From Drosophila persimilis (taxonomy: Eukaryota > Arthropoda > Insecta > Diptera > Drosophilidae), in contig NW_020825599.1 of assembly GCF_003286085.1 (NCBI RefSeq), positions 1-64,000 on the forward strand: a DNA stretch of 64,000 nucleotides. Direction: 5' to 3'. Below the pieces are notes generated by a model. It searched no databases and was not told the DNA's origin. It worked only from the letters and a program-made list of their open reading frames with translations. The position numbers and the translations under genes were made by a program. This document shows, piece after piece, positions 44,774 through 56,970 of the stretch (position 1 is the first letter of the stretch; every line of letters begins with the position of its first letter).

Positions 44774-46744
44774 ACTGGTTCAAGTTCTAGTTGCGACGAC
44801 CAAACTGTAGACGGTTTATGTACCGAATGCAACCCAGCTTCCTACACACATACACGGTAACATTAATAAATTTTCATTATTTTCGGGGGAAAATTGAAAC
44901 ATCCGCAACAAAAAGATTCCTAGCGTTGGAGCGGCGAAGCTCAACAGAAACTTGGAAGAGTTATGTGGACTTCATGGAAGAGTATGAAAGACTAGGACAT
45001 ATGAAGATTGTGCCAGCATCAAAAGTTCCCAAAAGGCACTACTTCATTCCACATCATTGTGTACTCAAACCTGAGAGCACCGCCACAAAGCTTCGGGTAG
45101 TATTCGATGCCTCATGCAAATCAACAAGCGGGAAATCTTTGAACGACATTCTGCAGGCTGGACCCACCGTTCAGAGCGAACTTATGTCCATTCATAAGTA
45201 CGTATTCACAGCGGACATAGAAAAGATGTACCGGCAAGTGTGAATGAATCCGGACGATCAATTCCATCAGATGATAGTCTGGAGAAGCAATCCATCCGAA
45301 GAGATCAGGTACTATCGCCTGAAAACAGTAACATATGGGACAACAGCTGCTCCGTTCCTAGCAACGAAATGTCTGGATCATTTGGCAATACAATACAAAG
45401 ACAGACTACCAGTAGGATCAACAACATTAAAAACAGATTTCTATGTTGACGACTGTCTAACTGGAGCAAACACGATTCCCGAGGCAATTCCTGCTCGACA
45501 AGAAATAAATAAGATATTTCTACCGTCCGGATTCAAATTGCGCAAGTGGTGCTCCAACAATGAGCAACTTCTCCAAGGAATCCCCAAAGAGGATATTGTA
45601 ACCGATGTAAAATTAGGAGAGACACTAAAGCACTACAGCGTGAAAACTCTGGGTCTCATCTGGATGCCGAAGAAGGATACATTGTGTGGACGAACACAGA
45701 AAAGCCAGGCTACACGCATCACCAAACGGGTGGTATGTTCCGAACTGGCCCAAATCTTTGATCCAAATCTTTGACTCGTTGCACCGGTAAAGGCAAAAAT
45801 CTTCATGCAACAACTTTGGGAGCTCAAACTGGATTGGGATGACGAATTACCATTACAACACCAAACCGAATGGAAAGAATACCGGGACGACTTACAAACA
45901 TTGAACAAAATGCAAATTCCCCGGCATATCTAAGATGGTAAAATTCCAGTTACCCAAGAACTGGCGCAGCAGTATATGTACGCGCTACATACAAAAACAA
46001 CCAAGTGTCAGTAAGACTGCTCTGTTCGAAATCACATGTAGCGCCGACAGCCAAACAATCACTACCACTATTAGAACTTTGTGCTGCAGTCCTCGGTGCC
46101 GAGCTCACAAACCGAGTCCGACAGGATCTGCACATGGACATTACAACGGTTTCAGGATGGTTTTGGAGTGATTCCACCGTTGTTTTATCCTGGATAAACG
46201 CATCGTCATCAACATACCATACCTTTGTGGCAAATCGAATAGCCAAAATCCAGGCATTAACAAATCAGACACAATGGCGTCACGACGTGTCATCGGCCAA
46301 CAACGCAGCCGATGTCCTGTCGAGAGGAATCGCATTGTGGTGCTCAAGCATTAAGGGCAATCGCAAGACAACAATATTGGATTATCAATGACAAGACAAT
46401 GGCTAGAAGCATCATCCACAGCTGTGTTAGATGCACCAAGGCTGGACCAAAGCTGATACACCAGATCATGGGCAATCTCCCAGCACAACGAGTCACACAA
46501 GCACGCCCGTTTCTTAATGTAGGCGTCGACTACTGTGGACCAATCTCGATCCACCATAAGATCCGAGGCAAAAGACCCGATAAGGCGTACATCGCCGTGT
46601 TTTGCTACTTTTCCACAAAGGCAGTACACCTGGAGCTGGTAAGCGACCTGACCACATATGCATTCTTGGCCGCCCTTCGTCGATTCTTAAGCAGACGTGG
46701 GAAGTGCCAAACTATTCATTGCGACAATGCAACAAACTTTGTGG
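44774..46744 (+). pseudogene. pol: BEL-3 copy C, leader to integrase, truncated
   Basis: Same leader-RT fusion and TGA (45241-45243) as copy B. Copy-specific changes: a 13-bp duplication (atccaaatctttg) near 45762, a small deletion in 'caccggtaaaggc', and a 34-bp deletion near 45962 that removes the first RNase H Asp (VDAS). It ends in integrase after CDNATNFVG, where HeT-A-like unit 1 starts at 46745. Confidence 0.8.
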
Positions 46745-48551
46745 GTGAGTTTAATTTTATTTTTTTTGCAAGTTTATATTTTGTTAATGGAGTGTCGGCA
46801 ATCAAGTTAAGTAATTTATGTTTTTATATTTGTTGACTTTTAATGAATATAATTATTTTATTTTCAAGTTGATTCACTGGATGTTGCGTTGGGATGTCTT
46901 CTGGCTGCTTGCTTAGTTGCTGACATACATATGTAAATTTATTATGTATATACAGTTAATATCGTACACCAATATGTGTTTTATTTATTTAATTGGCAGG
47001 TTTTGTCTTCAGCTTTGTAATAATTTGTATGTAATTTTGTGTAATTTATGTTTTTATATTTGTTGTCTTTTTTTTGAGGACTGTAGTTGTTTTATTTTCA
47101 GGTTTGCGGCAGATTTGGTAAGTGTTTTGAATTGTATTGACTGATTTTAAATTTTATTTTATTTGCAGGTTTATATTTTATAGGTTTGGTGGTAAGATGT
47201 CGGCATTCAAGTTAAGTAATTTTTGTTTTTATATTTGTTGGCTTTTAATGAATATAATTATTTTATTTTCAAGTTGATTCACTGGATGTTGCTTTGGTTC
47301 TGTCTTCTGGTTGCTTGCTTAGTTGCTGGCATTTAAAATTTTTTTTTATTTTCAGGTTTGCTGCAGATTTGGTAAGTGTTTTGAATTGTATTTTGGCTGA
47401 ATTAAATTTTTTTTTATTTGCAGGTTTATATTTTGTAGGTTTGGTGATAAATAGTCGGCATTCAAGTTAAGTAATTTTTGTTTTTATATTTGTTGGCTTT
47501 TAATGAATATAATTATTTTATTTTCAAGTTGATTCACTGGATGTTGCGTTGGGATGTCTTCTGGCTGCTTGTTTAGTTGCTGACATACATATGTAAATTT
47601 ATTATGTACATACAGTTAATTTCGTACACCAATATGTGTTTTATTTATTTAATTGGCAGGTTTTGTCTTCAGCTTTGTAATAATTTGTATGTAATTTTGT
47701 GTAGTTTATGTTGTTATATTTGTTGGCTCTTTTTTTATTTTTTTTTATGACTTTAGTTGTTTTATTTTCAGGTTTGCGGCAGATTTGGTAAGTGTTTTAA
47801 ATTGTATTTTCGCTGAATTTAATTTTATTTTATTTGCAGGTTTGGTAATAGAGTGTCAGCAGTCAAGTTAGGTAATTTATGTTGGTATATTTGTTGACTT
47901 TTAATGAGTATAGTGTTTTATTTTCAGGTTTAAAGAAAATTGGTGTGGAAAAGAAAAAGTGATTTCAATTGTTTTTAAGCCAATTGAAATTTTATTTTAT
48001 CTGAAGTTTTTTTTTTTGCTGGTTTGATGGTAAGGTGTCAGTAAGTAGTTTATTGTTATATTTGTTGGCTTTTGATGACTGATGTTTGTTTTATTTTCAC
48101 TGGCTGTTGCGCTTGATGTCTACAACTTGTTTGCGTATTTACTGACATTGATTGTTATGTAAATAGTTATTTTGTACGCCAATACATGATAGATTTGGTG
48201 GGTAGTTTATTGGCTTTTAATGATTTTTTGTGATGATTTTAACTTTATTTATTTACATTTCAGGTGGTAAGGTGTCAGTAATCAAGGACCAGCTTAAAAT
48301 TTGTCGACAAAGTTGGGTGATTCCATGTATGACGTGAGGGCCCTTCGCCACATTTTAATGCAGATTTATTCCAATGTAAGTGTTATTTCAAGCGTGTATC
48401 TTGCAAAGGCTGTTGCTCCTGATGTCTACAAATTGTTTGAGTATTTATTTAAATTAATTTGTTATGTAAATAGTTATTTTATATTTTGTTTTGTTTTCAG
48501 GTTTTGTATTGGCTGGATGTCAATGTTGTCTGTGATATTAAATGAGTCATT
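46745..48551 (-). repeat. HeT-A-like unit 1: A-rich modular 3' UTR (truncated 3' end)
   Basis: Strongly strand-biased: T-rich on plus, A-rich on the sense (minus) strand. Built from irregular repeats of modules such as 'tttgcggcagatttg' between T-tracts with 'cag' and 'gtaagtg', 'ttgattcactggatgttg', and 'gtggtaaggtgtcagtaat'. The same modules in nearly the same order occur in units 2 and 3. Its 3' end is cut by BEL-3 copy C. No credible coding content. Confidence 0.75.
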
Positions 48552-49929
48552 TTAGTTGTCTTCTTCCATTTGGCTGCTGTTATCTCTGTCTGCCCTGAGA
48601 GGCACGGACTTGCCGTTGGAGGGAAGGCTCGGCATTAGACTGCCTAGTTGACTGATGGCAGCCAGGATGTCTCTTATGCTAACTTCGATCTTGTTCAGCC
48701 TTTCTTCAAATCGCTTGCTTTCAGGTTCGGCCGGACCCACTGCCATTGTTTTAGAGGACTGTGAGAGTGCAATCTGCTCCTCTCGCAGTCTATTCTGGAA
48801 TTTCTCCAGATGGTTGGCGGCTGGGTTGGGATTCATGTCCACGGCTATAGGAGCTCTCCGTCCTTTCCCTACTTTATCCTTTTTTGGCTGGTTGTTTGTT
48901 TTCTCTTTTCTCTGTTCTTAATCTTGGTAAGCCTTCTCTTGATTTCGGTACTATGGTGGCTGGGCTTGGGTTGGACATTTCTGCCAGAGAAAGGGTTTGT
49001 GAAGCCCCTCACTGGTCCACTTCGGCCCTCGTCACAGCCACTCACATCCCTGCGATGGCTACCTGCTGGAAAGGGGGCCACTCGGAATGTTTGAGGAGCG
49101 ATATCTCTAACTCGAACATGTTTATTGGCCTTCCTGTAACTACATGCTTCATATTGGCGCAGAATCTGACGACGAAGGCCCTTTTTTTTAATTCAGCAGA
49201 AATCCACTCATTCGTCGTCGAGTAGTGCAGGTGTCTCAGAATATAGCGTGCACCACGCTGACCGTTTGGCTGGTGCGTATGCATTAGCAACTTTTGGTCG
49301 TGGAGGAGTTGTGTTATTTTCCCCGGGTTGCTTTTCGTTTTGAAGCTGTCCACACCCGCTGTATAATTTAGTTGTTCTAGTAGGTGAACTATAGCTTTGA
49401 CACCAGCTATGTGAATAGAAGGCACTCTCTTGCTCGATGGCACTACCTGCCATGGAAGGAGCTCAGGCTGTTCGATATGGTTACTTTCGCTGTCATTGAG
49501 ATCTTTGCTATGCCTACTCATTGTGGGGAGTGGACAAGGCTGAGCATTTTCGTTTGGCACAGGGACGACGTGTGACACCCCAGTGTCATTACCTTTCTTC
49601 TTGGGAGGTGACGTTGATAGCCTGTTTGCCTCAGTGGAGTTGTGCTTTTTTACCTTCTTGAACTCGGAGGCAAGCTTTTTGGCGGCGATGCTTTGGAATT
49701 TTGGGGTGTTAAGGTCAAGATCAAGGTCCATTCTCGGTGTGCCAATGGGGGATTTGTCCTCGTCAGTGCTGTCCATGTCCCTATTCAATCTTTTACCGGG
49801 GTTAATAACGGGGGCAGGGATGACTGCCGTGTTGAGGGTCCTAGTCATTGGCATATCCCTGAGCCAATTTTTGACCAAGTCATTGCTATTTTCTAGCTCC
49901 GTCAGGGGTGAAGATCTACTCATGGTCAT
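48552..49929 (-). pseudogene. gag: HeT-A-like unit 1: jockey-clade gag, zinc knuckles lost
   Basis: ATG at 49929 opens 295 codons to a TGA at 49042. Residues about 190-285 match the jockey/HeT-A/TART Gag core (PRE_C2HC-type region: RYILRHLHYSTTNEWI, CANMKHVVTGRP). After 49042 the frame is broken; the C-terminal part is read from about 48842 (MDMNPNPAANHLEKFQ) to TAA 48552. The CCHC knuckles expected between the two parts are not found. No pol follows: the stop leads directly into the A-rich 3' UTR. In HeT-A and TART, Gag carries the RNP to chromosome ends. Confidence 0.7.
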
Positions 49930-50239
49930 TGTTGGGGGAGATGCCTGAATTAGTGGTTAAAATAAATTTTTTTGGCTTTAATTTTATTTGTGGTCGATTT
50001 ATTTTTATTACTGGCTTGTGATATATAATTTTCTTTATTTGTTTCATTTTCAGCATCCCGTGTTTTTTTTTTTATGTTTAAATTGGCTTAAGGCACACTT
50101 TCCAATGTGACCCTAAGGCAAACTGACAACATTACAAGTTTTGGCAACATAAGATTACATAAATATCGATAACAATGTGGTATATATTACAATTAATTGC
50201 TTTTTTTTTTGCTTTATTTTAATTTTATTTTAAGATTAA
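49930..50239 (-). repeat. HeT-A-like unit 1: 5' region and junction with unit 2
   Basis: Non-coding, with two oligo(T) runs on plus (about 50062-50073 and 50202-50212), which are oligo(A) on the sense strand. They could be poly(A) remnants marking element ends or 5' 'tags'. The stretch recurs next to unit 2 at 60840-61140, with an extra 50 bp or so there. Confidence 0.55.
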
Positions 50240-51645
50240 GCTCAGGTTAACCCGCTCGGCCGAGTGGCTGCTGGTCCGGCCACCGAAGATGCGTTGCCTG
50301 TGGATTGGCTCGATCAACCGAGTGGCTGCTGGTCCGGCCACCCGGGATTCGTATGGGTCTGGAGGATGTAAGTTTCGTGAAAGCGATGATGCATTTGCTT
50401 GCTATCTGTAAAAAAATATAAAAACTTTTTGTTTTTTGTTTTATTTTCAGGTTTTGACTTTTGATTTGCGGAAAATTTGGTAAGTAGTTTGAGTTGTGTA
50501 TTTGTTGTCTTTTAATAGTTTTTAAATTTTGTTTTATTTTCAGGTTTGCGGCAGATTTGGTAAGTGTTTTGAATTGTATTTTGGCTGAGTTTAATTTTAT
50601 TTTTTTTGCAGGTTTATATTTTGTTAATGGAGTGTCGGCAATCAAGTTAAGTAATTTATGTTTTTATATTTGTTGACTTTTAATGAATATAATTATTTTA
50701 TTTTCAAGTTGATTCACTGGATGTTGCGTTGGGATGTCTTCTGGCTGCTTGCTTAGTTGCTGACATACATATGTAAATTTATTATGTATATACAGTTAAT
50801 ATCGTACACCAATATGTGTTTTATTTATTTAATTGGCAGGTTTTATTTTCAGCTTTGTAATAATTTGTATGTAATTTTGTGTAATTTATGTTTTTATATT
50901 TGTTGTCTTTTTTTTTGAGGACTGTAGTTGTTTTATTTTCAGGTTTGCGGCAGATTTGGTAAGTGTTTTGAATTGTATTGACTGATTTTAAATTTTATTT
51001 TATTTGCAGGTTTATATTTTATAGGTTTGGTGGTAAGATGTCGGCATTCAAGTTAAGTAATTTTTGTTTTTATATTTGTTGGCTTTTAATGAATATAATT
51101 ATTTTATTTTCAAGTTGATTCACTGGATGTTGCTTTGGTTCTGTCTTCTGGTTGCTTGCTTAGTTGCTGGCATTTTAATTTTTTTTTTATTTTCAGGTTT
51201 GCTGCAGATTTGGTAAGTGTTTTGAATTGTATTTTGGCTGAATTTAATTTTATTTTATTTGCAGGTTTATATTTTGTAGGTTTGGTGGTAAATTGCCGGC
51301 ATTCAAGTTAAGTAATTTTTGTTTTTATATTTGTTGGCTTTTAATGAATATAATTATATTATTTTCAAGTTGATTCACTGGATGTTGCGTTGGGATCTCT
51401 TCTGGCTGCTTGTTTAGTTGCTGACATACATATCTGTTTTATTTATTTAATTGGCAGGTTTTGTCTTCAGCTTTGTAATAATTTGTATGTAATTTTGTGT
51501 AGTTTATGTTGTTATATTTGTTGGCTCTTTTTTTTTTTAGGACTTTAGTTGTTTTATTTTTAGGTTTGCGGCAGATTTGGTAAGTGTTTTAAATTGTATT
51601 TTGGCTGAATTTAATTTTATTTTATTTGCAGGTTTGGTAATAGAG
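50240..51645 (-). repeat. HeT-A-like unit 2: 3' UTR, distal part
   Basis: Begins (3' end) with a GC-richer block in which 'gagtggctgctggtccggcc' occurs twice (about 50260 and 50318), then the A-rich modular repeat as in unit 1 up to 'gcaggtttggtaatagag', where the LOA element is inserted. The equivalent of 46745 lies at about 50587. Confidence 0.75.
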
Positions 51646-52128
51646 GCCGTCAGCCATCGGGTGCTACAGGGGGACAAACGGATGACGGGCCGGCTCGCAC
51701 AACTGTGAACTCGGAACTGAGGCGCAGCCGCTCCGGTTAGTAATACCCGGTGCGATCTGCGTCTCACACCCCCCCTAGGACACAGAGGGTTGCGAGCGAA
51801 CCGTCACCCGCCGTAACTGTGCACACCGGTGGAAGTGCGACTATACTCTCCCCGTGAGGGCGGCTGGAAACAGGTCCTAGCACGGTCATGTCTCTGCTAG
51901 GATGCTGGCGAATGGTAGTCGGGCGGAGAGAAGAAAACTCTCAGTGAAATTACCCCAATCCAAGGTGACACAGTTATATGCCGAGGGATGCATGGCCGGG
52001 GGGGGTGCCCGGTCGCTAATATGCGGACTCTGGATACCTGCCGACCTCCAGTTTAAATCAGGCTTCCCGGGGCAAGCGGGCTATGCCTCGGGTGACCATC
52101 CCCTTCCCGTCTACTCGTGGGAATAACT

Positions 52129-53419
52129 ATGCCAAATAATAATAAACATATAAAAACAAACAAAGCCGCAAAGGAGCTCGGTACTCCTCTTAAAGTACCG
52201 GAGGGACAAGCCAATCCCTCTGCACCAGCGAGGGGGGGCCCGAAAAGCCAATCGGGTCCTTCCAAGTCGGGTGGCTCCAAGGGCGAAGCGGATACCGGGG
52301 TGGCTGCCAAGCAGAGCGTAATCGCGGCTGGTAAGCGCACCGGGACCGAAGAACCCTTGGGACCCCCGGCGGGCAGCGTCTCTGCACCACGGGGAGGAAA
52401 GCCGTCGTACCAGGACAGGAGACGAGCGGCCTTCATCCTGTCCAACGAAGACCCGAATTTCAAGGCGTCAGCCGAAGGAAAGGAGCAGAGGCTGTGGGCC
52501 TGCTCAATCCTTCCTCTGTTCCAGCCAGCCAAGGCCCCCAACAAGCGGCAACGCTCAGCGGAGGACCCCGCAAATCAGCCAGGTCAAGCCCAGCAACCCA
52601 AGCGGGTGAAGACCCACCTCACGAACCGGTCGTTCGCTGAGGTGGCGAGGGGCAAGACCCTGATCGGTGAACGAGCTCCAGGACCGGTTCCTACTGGAAC
52701 TGGAGGAGAACGGCGGACCACCGCCAAAGTGTGAGGACACAGGGTGGCATCAAGGCAAGGTGAAAGCCATCGCCTGCCAAGACGCTCGCTCTGCGGCCCT
52801 CTACATGAAGGCGGTGGCGGCCCTAAAAGAGGTCTATCCAGGGGCGAAACTGGAGGCCGTGAAGTGGGAAGATGTCCCTAGTCGCCCGAGAGCCAGAGCG
52901 TGGGTCTCGGCTAAGCCTGCAGAGCCTGAGAAGATCCTCAGGTTACTGCAGGTCTGCAACCCCCACCTTCCTACAGCCAATTGGAAGGTGGCAAAGGTGG
53001 AGGATATCCAAGGGCAGAGGCGCCAGATTATCCTCGTCCTAAATGAGGAATCAATAGATCTCCTCGCAAAGTCGGACGGTGTAGTGGATTATGGCTATAA
53101 GAAGGTCACCATATCCACGTACAAGTCCGATCGCAAGGGCAGGCAAGCGACGGTCGAGCCAGACCCGGAGCTGCCGGAGATCCCGAAAGAGGGGGCCTCG
53201 TGCGAGGAAGATAACCCGGCGTCGGATGCGGCGTCCATGATGTCGGACGACATCCTGGACGACTACGCGTTCGACGAGAGCGACCTAGCCAGAGGTCTCA
53301 GCCATATCGTTGTCGGGGAGGAGCCGGAGTCCCCTGACAGCGATCCAGAAGTAACAGTGGTGGAGGCGAGCCTCAGGAATGTCGTTGACGCTCCTGCAGA
53401 TAAACCTCCACCATTGTAA
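52129..53419 (+). pseudogene. LOA ORF1, RNA-binding-type protein, one frameshift
   Basis: ATG 52129 (MPNNNKHIKTNK) opens a basic, Pro/Gly/Lys-rich N-terminal part containing RRRAAFILSNEDPNFKASAE and SFAEVARG. Near 52660 the frame changes; the second part (to TAA 53417-53419) has a DUF4780-like region (WHQGKVKAIACQDARSA, NWKVAKVEDIQGQRRQI) and an acidic tail. The two parts together match LOA ORF1. ORF2 overlaps its end by 41 bp. Confidence 0.7.
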
Positions 53420-56400
53420 GGCAGCATGCGCTGCTCTACTGCTCCATCTGGCCAAGGGTGGAGCCGACATAGTACTCATTCAGGAGCCCTGGATCCTCGG
53501 AAACAGGGTCTCCGGTCTGAGGACTTCTGACTACAAGCTATATGTAGCTGAAACCGCAGGTAAAACTCGTACCTGCATTCTTACAAAAAGAGAGTTGCAC
53601 TTATTTTTGCTCCCAAATTTCAGCAATGAAGAGCCTTCAGTGAGCCTCGAAGGCCAGGAGCGCTCACTGAGGATCTGCTCCGCATACATGGGGCACGAAC
53701 AACCAGAGCCCCCTCCACACGCGCCTCTCCGGGCTCTAATCGCAGACTGCTCGGCCAAGGACATCGGCCTAATTGTGGGGTGTGATGCCAATGCACATCA
53801 CTGTCAGTGGGGAAGCACTGACACAAACGAAAGGGGTGAGTACCTTTTCAGTTACTTACTGACCACACAGATGGTCTTATTAAACCGGGGTAGTGATCCC
53901 ACCTTTATCATTAAAAACCGCAAGGAGGTCCTGGACCTCACGCTTGCCTCTCATGAGATACAGCGTAACATTGTATCCTGGAGGGTCCTGGAAGAGCACT
54001 CCTTCTCGGACCACAGGTACGTGGAAACTGTCTTCTCCTTCTCAGTGCCGAAGCCAGTCCGTTTCCGGAACATCAGGCGGACAAACTGGACTCGGTATTC
54101 TGACTACCTCTGTCGTGTTCTCCCTGAGCCCCCATCTGAGGAGGAGTTCTCCACGGAGGCCACGACTCGTCTTCTTAAGATCTTTACCGACGCCTGCAAT
54201 AAGGCGCTCGACAAAGCATGCCCCTCTGGCAAGAACAGAGGCCGGAAGAAACCTGAATGGTGGAATCCGAAACTGGGTGAACTCCGGAAAGCCTCCCGGA
54301 GACTCTTCAATAAAGCTAAGGCTGAAAACGTTGAGCAAAACTGGGCCGAGTACAAAGCCAGTCTGTCAACCTACAACAAAGAACTTAGAAAAGCCAAACG
54401 CGCCTCCTGGCGTAAGTTCTGCAGCGAAATCGAGAGTAACTCAGAAGCCTCACGCTTGCGCAGAGTTCTCTCGAAGACAACACCCACCCTGGGCTACTTG
54501 AAGAACACCGACCAGTCGTGGACTACGTCCAGCGAGGAGTCGCTAAATCTTCTCCTAAATACCCACTTCCCTGGCTGCGATGAAAACAGACCCAACTACC
54601 TCGCGCCTCCTTCCGTCGCCTCAAATGCCATCCTGAGACTGCTAAGCCAGGAGAACATTTCCTGGGCGATCAGAAGTTTTAAACCCTACAAGTCCGCGGG
54701 GCAGACGGCATTTTCCCTGCCCAACTGATTCACGCGGGACACAAAGCCATTAACTGGCTCAAAATAATTTACGAGGGAATCTTCTCCCACGGGTGCATTC
54801 CTGACACCTGGCTTCAGACCAAAGTCGTATTCATACCCAAGGCAGGCAAGCCCTCGCACACTGCCCCAAAAGATTTCAGACCCATAAGTCTATCGTCTTT
54901 TCTTCTAAAGGCGATGGAGCGGCTCCTGGGGCTGCATCTAACGGCGTGCATTCCGTCCAGTCTGATCTCAGACTCCCAGCATGCCTATCGGAAGGGAAGA
55001 TCCACCGAAACGGCCCTACACTCGATCACATCGATCATCGAAGCGTCCCTTAATTTTAAGGAGTACACCCTAGTAGCCTTCCTCGACATAGAAGGCGCCT
55101 TTAACAACATCCTTCCGACCGCCATCACGGGCGCACTGACGGATCTGGGCGTTGACTCCAGGACGGTGAGCTTGATCGATCAGATGCTACAATGCAGGAC
55201 GGTTGAGGCATCACTGGGGACGTTAACGTGTACCAGATTTGTCAGCAGAGGCACACCGCAGGGCGGAGTCCTCTCGCCCCTCCTATGGAACGTGGCAGTG
55301 AACACACTGCTGCGGGAGATAGAGGGGGGTGGCTGCCGCGTGGTGGCGTACGCGGACGACGTTGCCATAGCATTCTCCGGAAAATTTCCGCAGACGTTGT
55401 GTGAGTGCATGACAAGTACTCTCACGAAAATGTCGAAATGGGCAGACAAATGCGGGTTAGGCGTCAACCCGTCTAAAACGGAACTGGTGCTTTTCACTAG
55501 GAAGTACAAAGTTCCGGCACTGATTCCCCCAAGACTATGTGGGGAAACGCTAGTCTTCAGCAACAACGCCAAGTATCTTGGCCTAATCCTCGATAGAAAG
55601 CTCGATTGGAAATTGAGCATAGAGGATAGAGTAAAGAAGGCCACAGTGGCCCTCTATACTTGCAGGAAAGCCATCGGACTAAAATGGGGAATGACCCCAT
55701 ATATAGTTCGGTGGCTCTACACCGCCATCATACGACCAATCATGCTCTATGGAGTGGTGGTATGGTGGCCAGCCTTGGACAAAAGGACAGGCCTCAACAA
55801 ACTCAGCAGAGTTCAACGCATGGCAGAGCTATGCATAACTGGCGGGCTACGCACTACTCCAGGGGAAGCCCTGGATACTGTGCTGGACCTCCTCCCGGTT
55901 GATCTCATGGGAAAGAAGGTGGCAACACTTTCCGCCCTCCGAATGAGAGAAGCCAGACTGTGGAAAGCATCCGCGGTTGGGCACTCGGGAATCCTGATGA
56001 GACTCCCGCAATTACCAGAGAGGACAGATTACTGTATCCCCAGTGATCACCTCTCGACGCCCTTCCAGGTATCAATCCCATCTAGGGAGGACTGGGAGAT
56101 GGGCGAACCAGGGCCTGCAAATGCGGTCCACTTCTACACTGATGGCTCAAAACTAGACGGCCGCGTGGGAGGCGGAGTCTACTGCAGCGAGCTGAACATC
56201 AGTCATTGCTTCAGGCTCCCGGATCACTGTAGTGTGTTCCAAGCGGAGGTTGAAGCCATCAAGGAGGCCATTTCGATCGTCTCCAAACTACTCCTAGATA
56301 CGCACTTAGTGTGCGTCTTCTCGGACAGCCAAGCAGCTATCAAAGCTCTAGGCTCAATATCGTCGAACTCAGCGACTGTAAATAACTGCCGCAGGTCTCT

Positions 56401-56970
56401 GCACGAGACCGCAGAGCAGTTAGATCTCTTCCTTATATGGGTCCCCGGCCACAGGGACATCGAGGGGAATGACGCCGCCGACGAGCTAGCCAGGCAGGGT
56501 ACTACGATTCCTCTCCTATCGGAGAGGGAGCAAGTAGCGATGCCCTTGGCTACGTGCAGGCTCCTAACGCACGAATTGTTCGAGCAAAATGCCAATAGGA
56601 GATGGCAGCAAACCGTTTCCTGTAAAATCTCAAGATTGATATGGCCATATCGATCGAAGAAGCGCTCAGCAGAGCTGTATAAACTCAGCAGAGCACAGTG
56701 CTCTGCAGTTACTAGAGCCATTACGGGACACTGGCAGATCGGCACTCACGCCTCTAGACTGTCAATCCCTCATAACGACTTCTGCAGGAGTTGTCGCGAC
56801 GAGGAGGAGGAGGAATCGGTCCCCCACTTCTTCTGCCACTGCCCAGCCCTTGGAAATCGTCGTCTTCGTATTCTCGGGCCGCTTTCCTCACGGACATTTC
56901 GGACCTATCCGTAATCAAACCAGGGACCTTGTCCAAATACATCCAAGCCCACGGATGGGACTGCCCTTAA
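53379..56970 (+). pseudogene. LOA ORF2: endonuclease, RT, RNase H; two frameshifts
   Basis: ATG 53379 (MSLTLLQINLHHCK). Endonuclease: QEPW (about 53482), GCDANAHH, SFSDHR (about 54002). RT: FKPYKSAG, then a one-base loss near 54703 shifts the frame; it continues with FRPISLSSFLLKAMERLL, FLDIEGAFNN, GTPQGGVLSPLLW and catalytic YADD (about 55348). RNase H: YTDGSK (about 56139), FSDSQAA, ADELARQG. A Cys/His finger (CRSC...HFFCHC) follows. A second indel near 56878 puts the last 30 or so codons in another frame, to TAA 56970. Otherwise open; a recently dead copy. Confidence 0.8.

Larger units (their letters stand above)
34747..46744 (+). mobile_element. Tandem array of a roo-like BEL/Pao provirus (BEL-3), period 4,916 bp
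   Basis: Three head-to-tail copies (A, B, C) sharing the LTRs between them. A begins with only the first 19 bp of an LTR (34747-34765) joined to mid-pol. B and C begin with LTR end and leader joined to RT at 'ccgcaacaaaaag'. C is cut at 46744 inside integrase. The A-to-B and B-to-C offset is 4,916 bp at every landmark I checked. Pol and env lesions are largely shared, so the array arose from an already dead element. Confidence 0.85.

Noticed and set aside
48301..48555. Plus-strand ORF with SMYDVR-like peptide, considered as a host exon
   Set aside because: It lies in the 3' UTR of the HeT-A-like unit, is antisense to gag, varies by frame between copies and matches nothing I recognise. Kept only as an observation on module expansion.
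49583..49948. Plus-strand ORFs opposite gag (also 59462-59827)
   Set aside because: Shadows of the minus-strand gag, which has the recognisable Gag core.
46745..51645. T-rich region read as introns of one giant host gene
   Set aside because: The supposed exons are repeated modules of 16-40 bp with no consistent frame, and the block lies downstream of a gag or pol in all three units.
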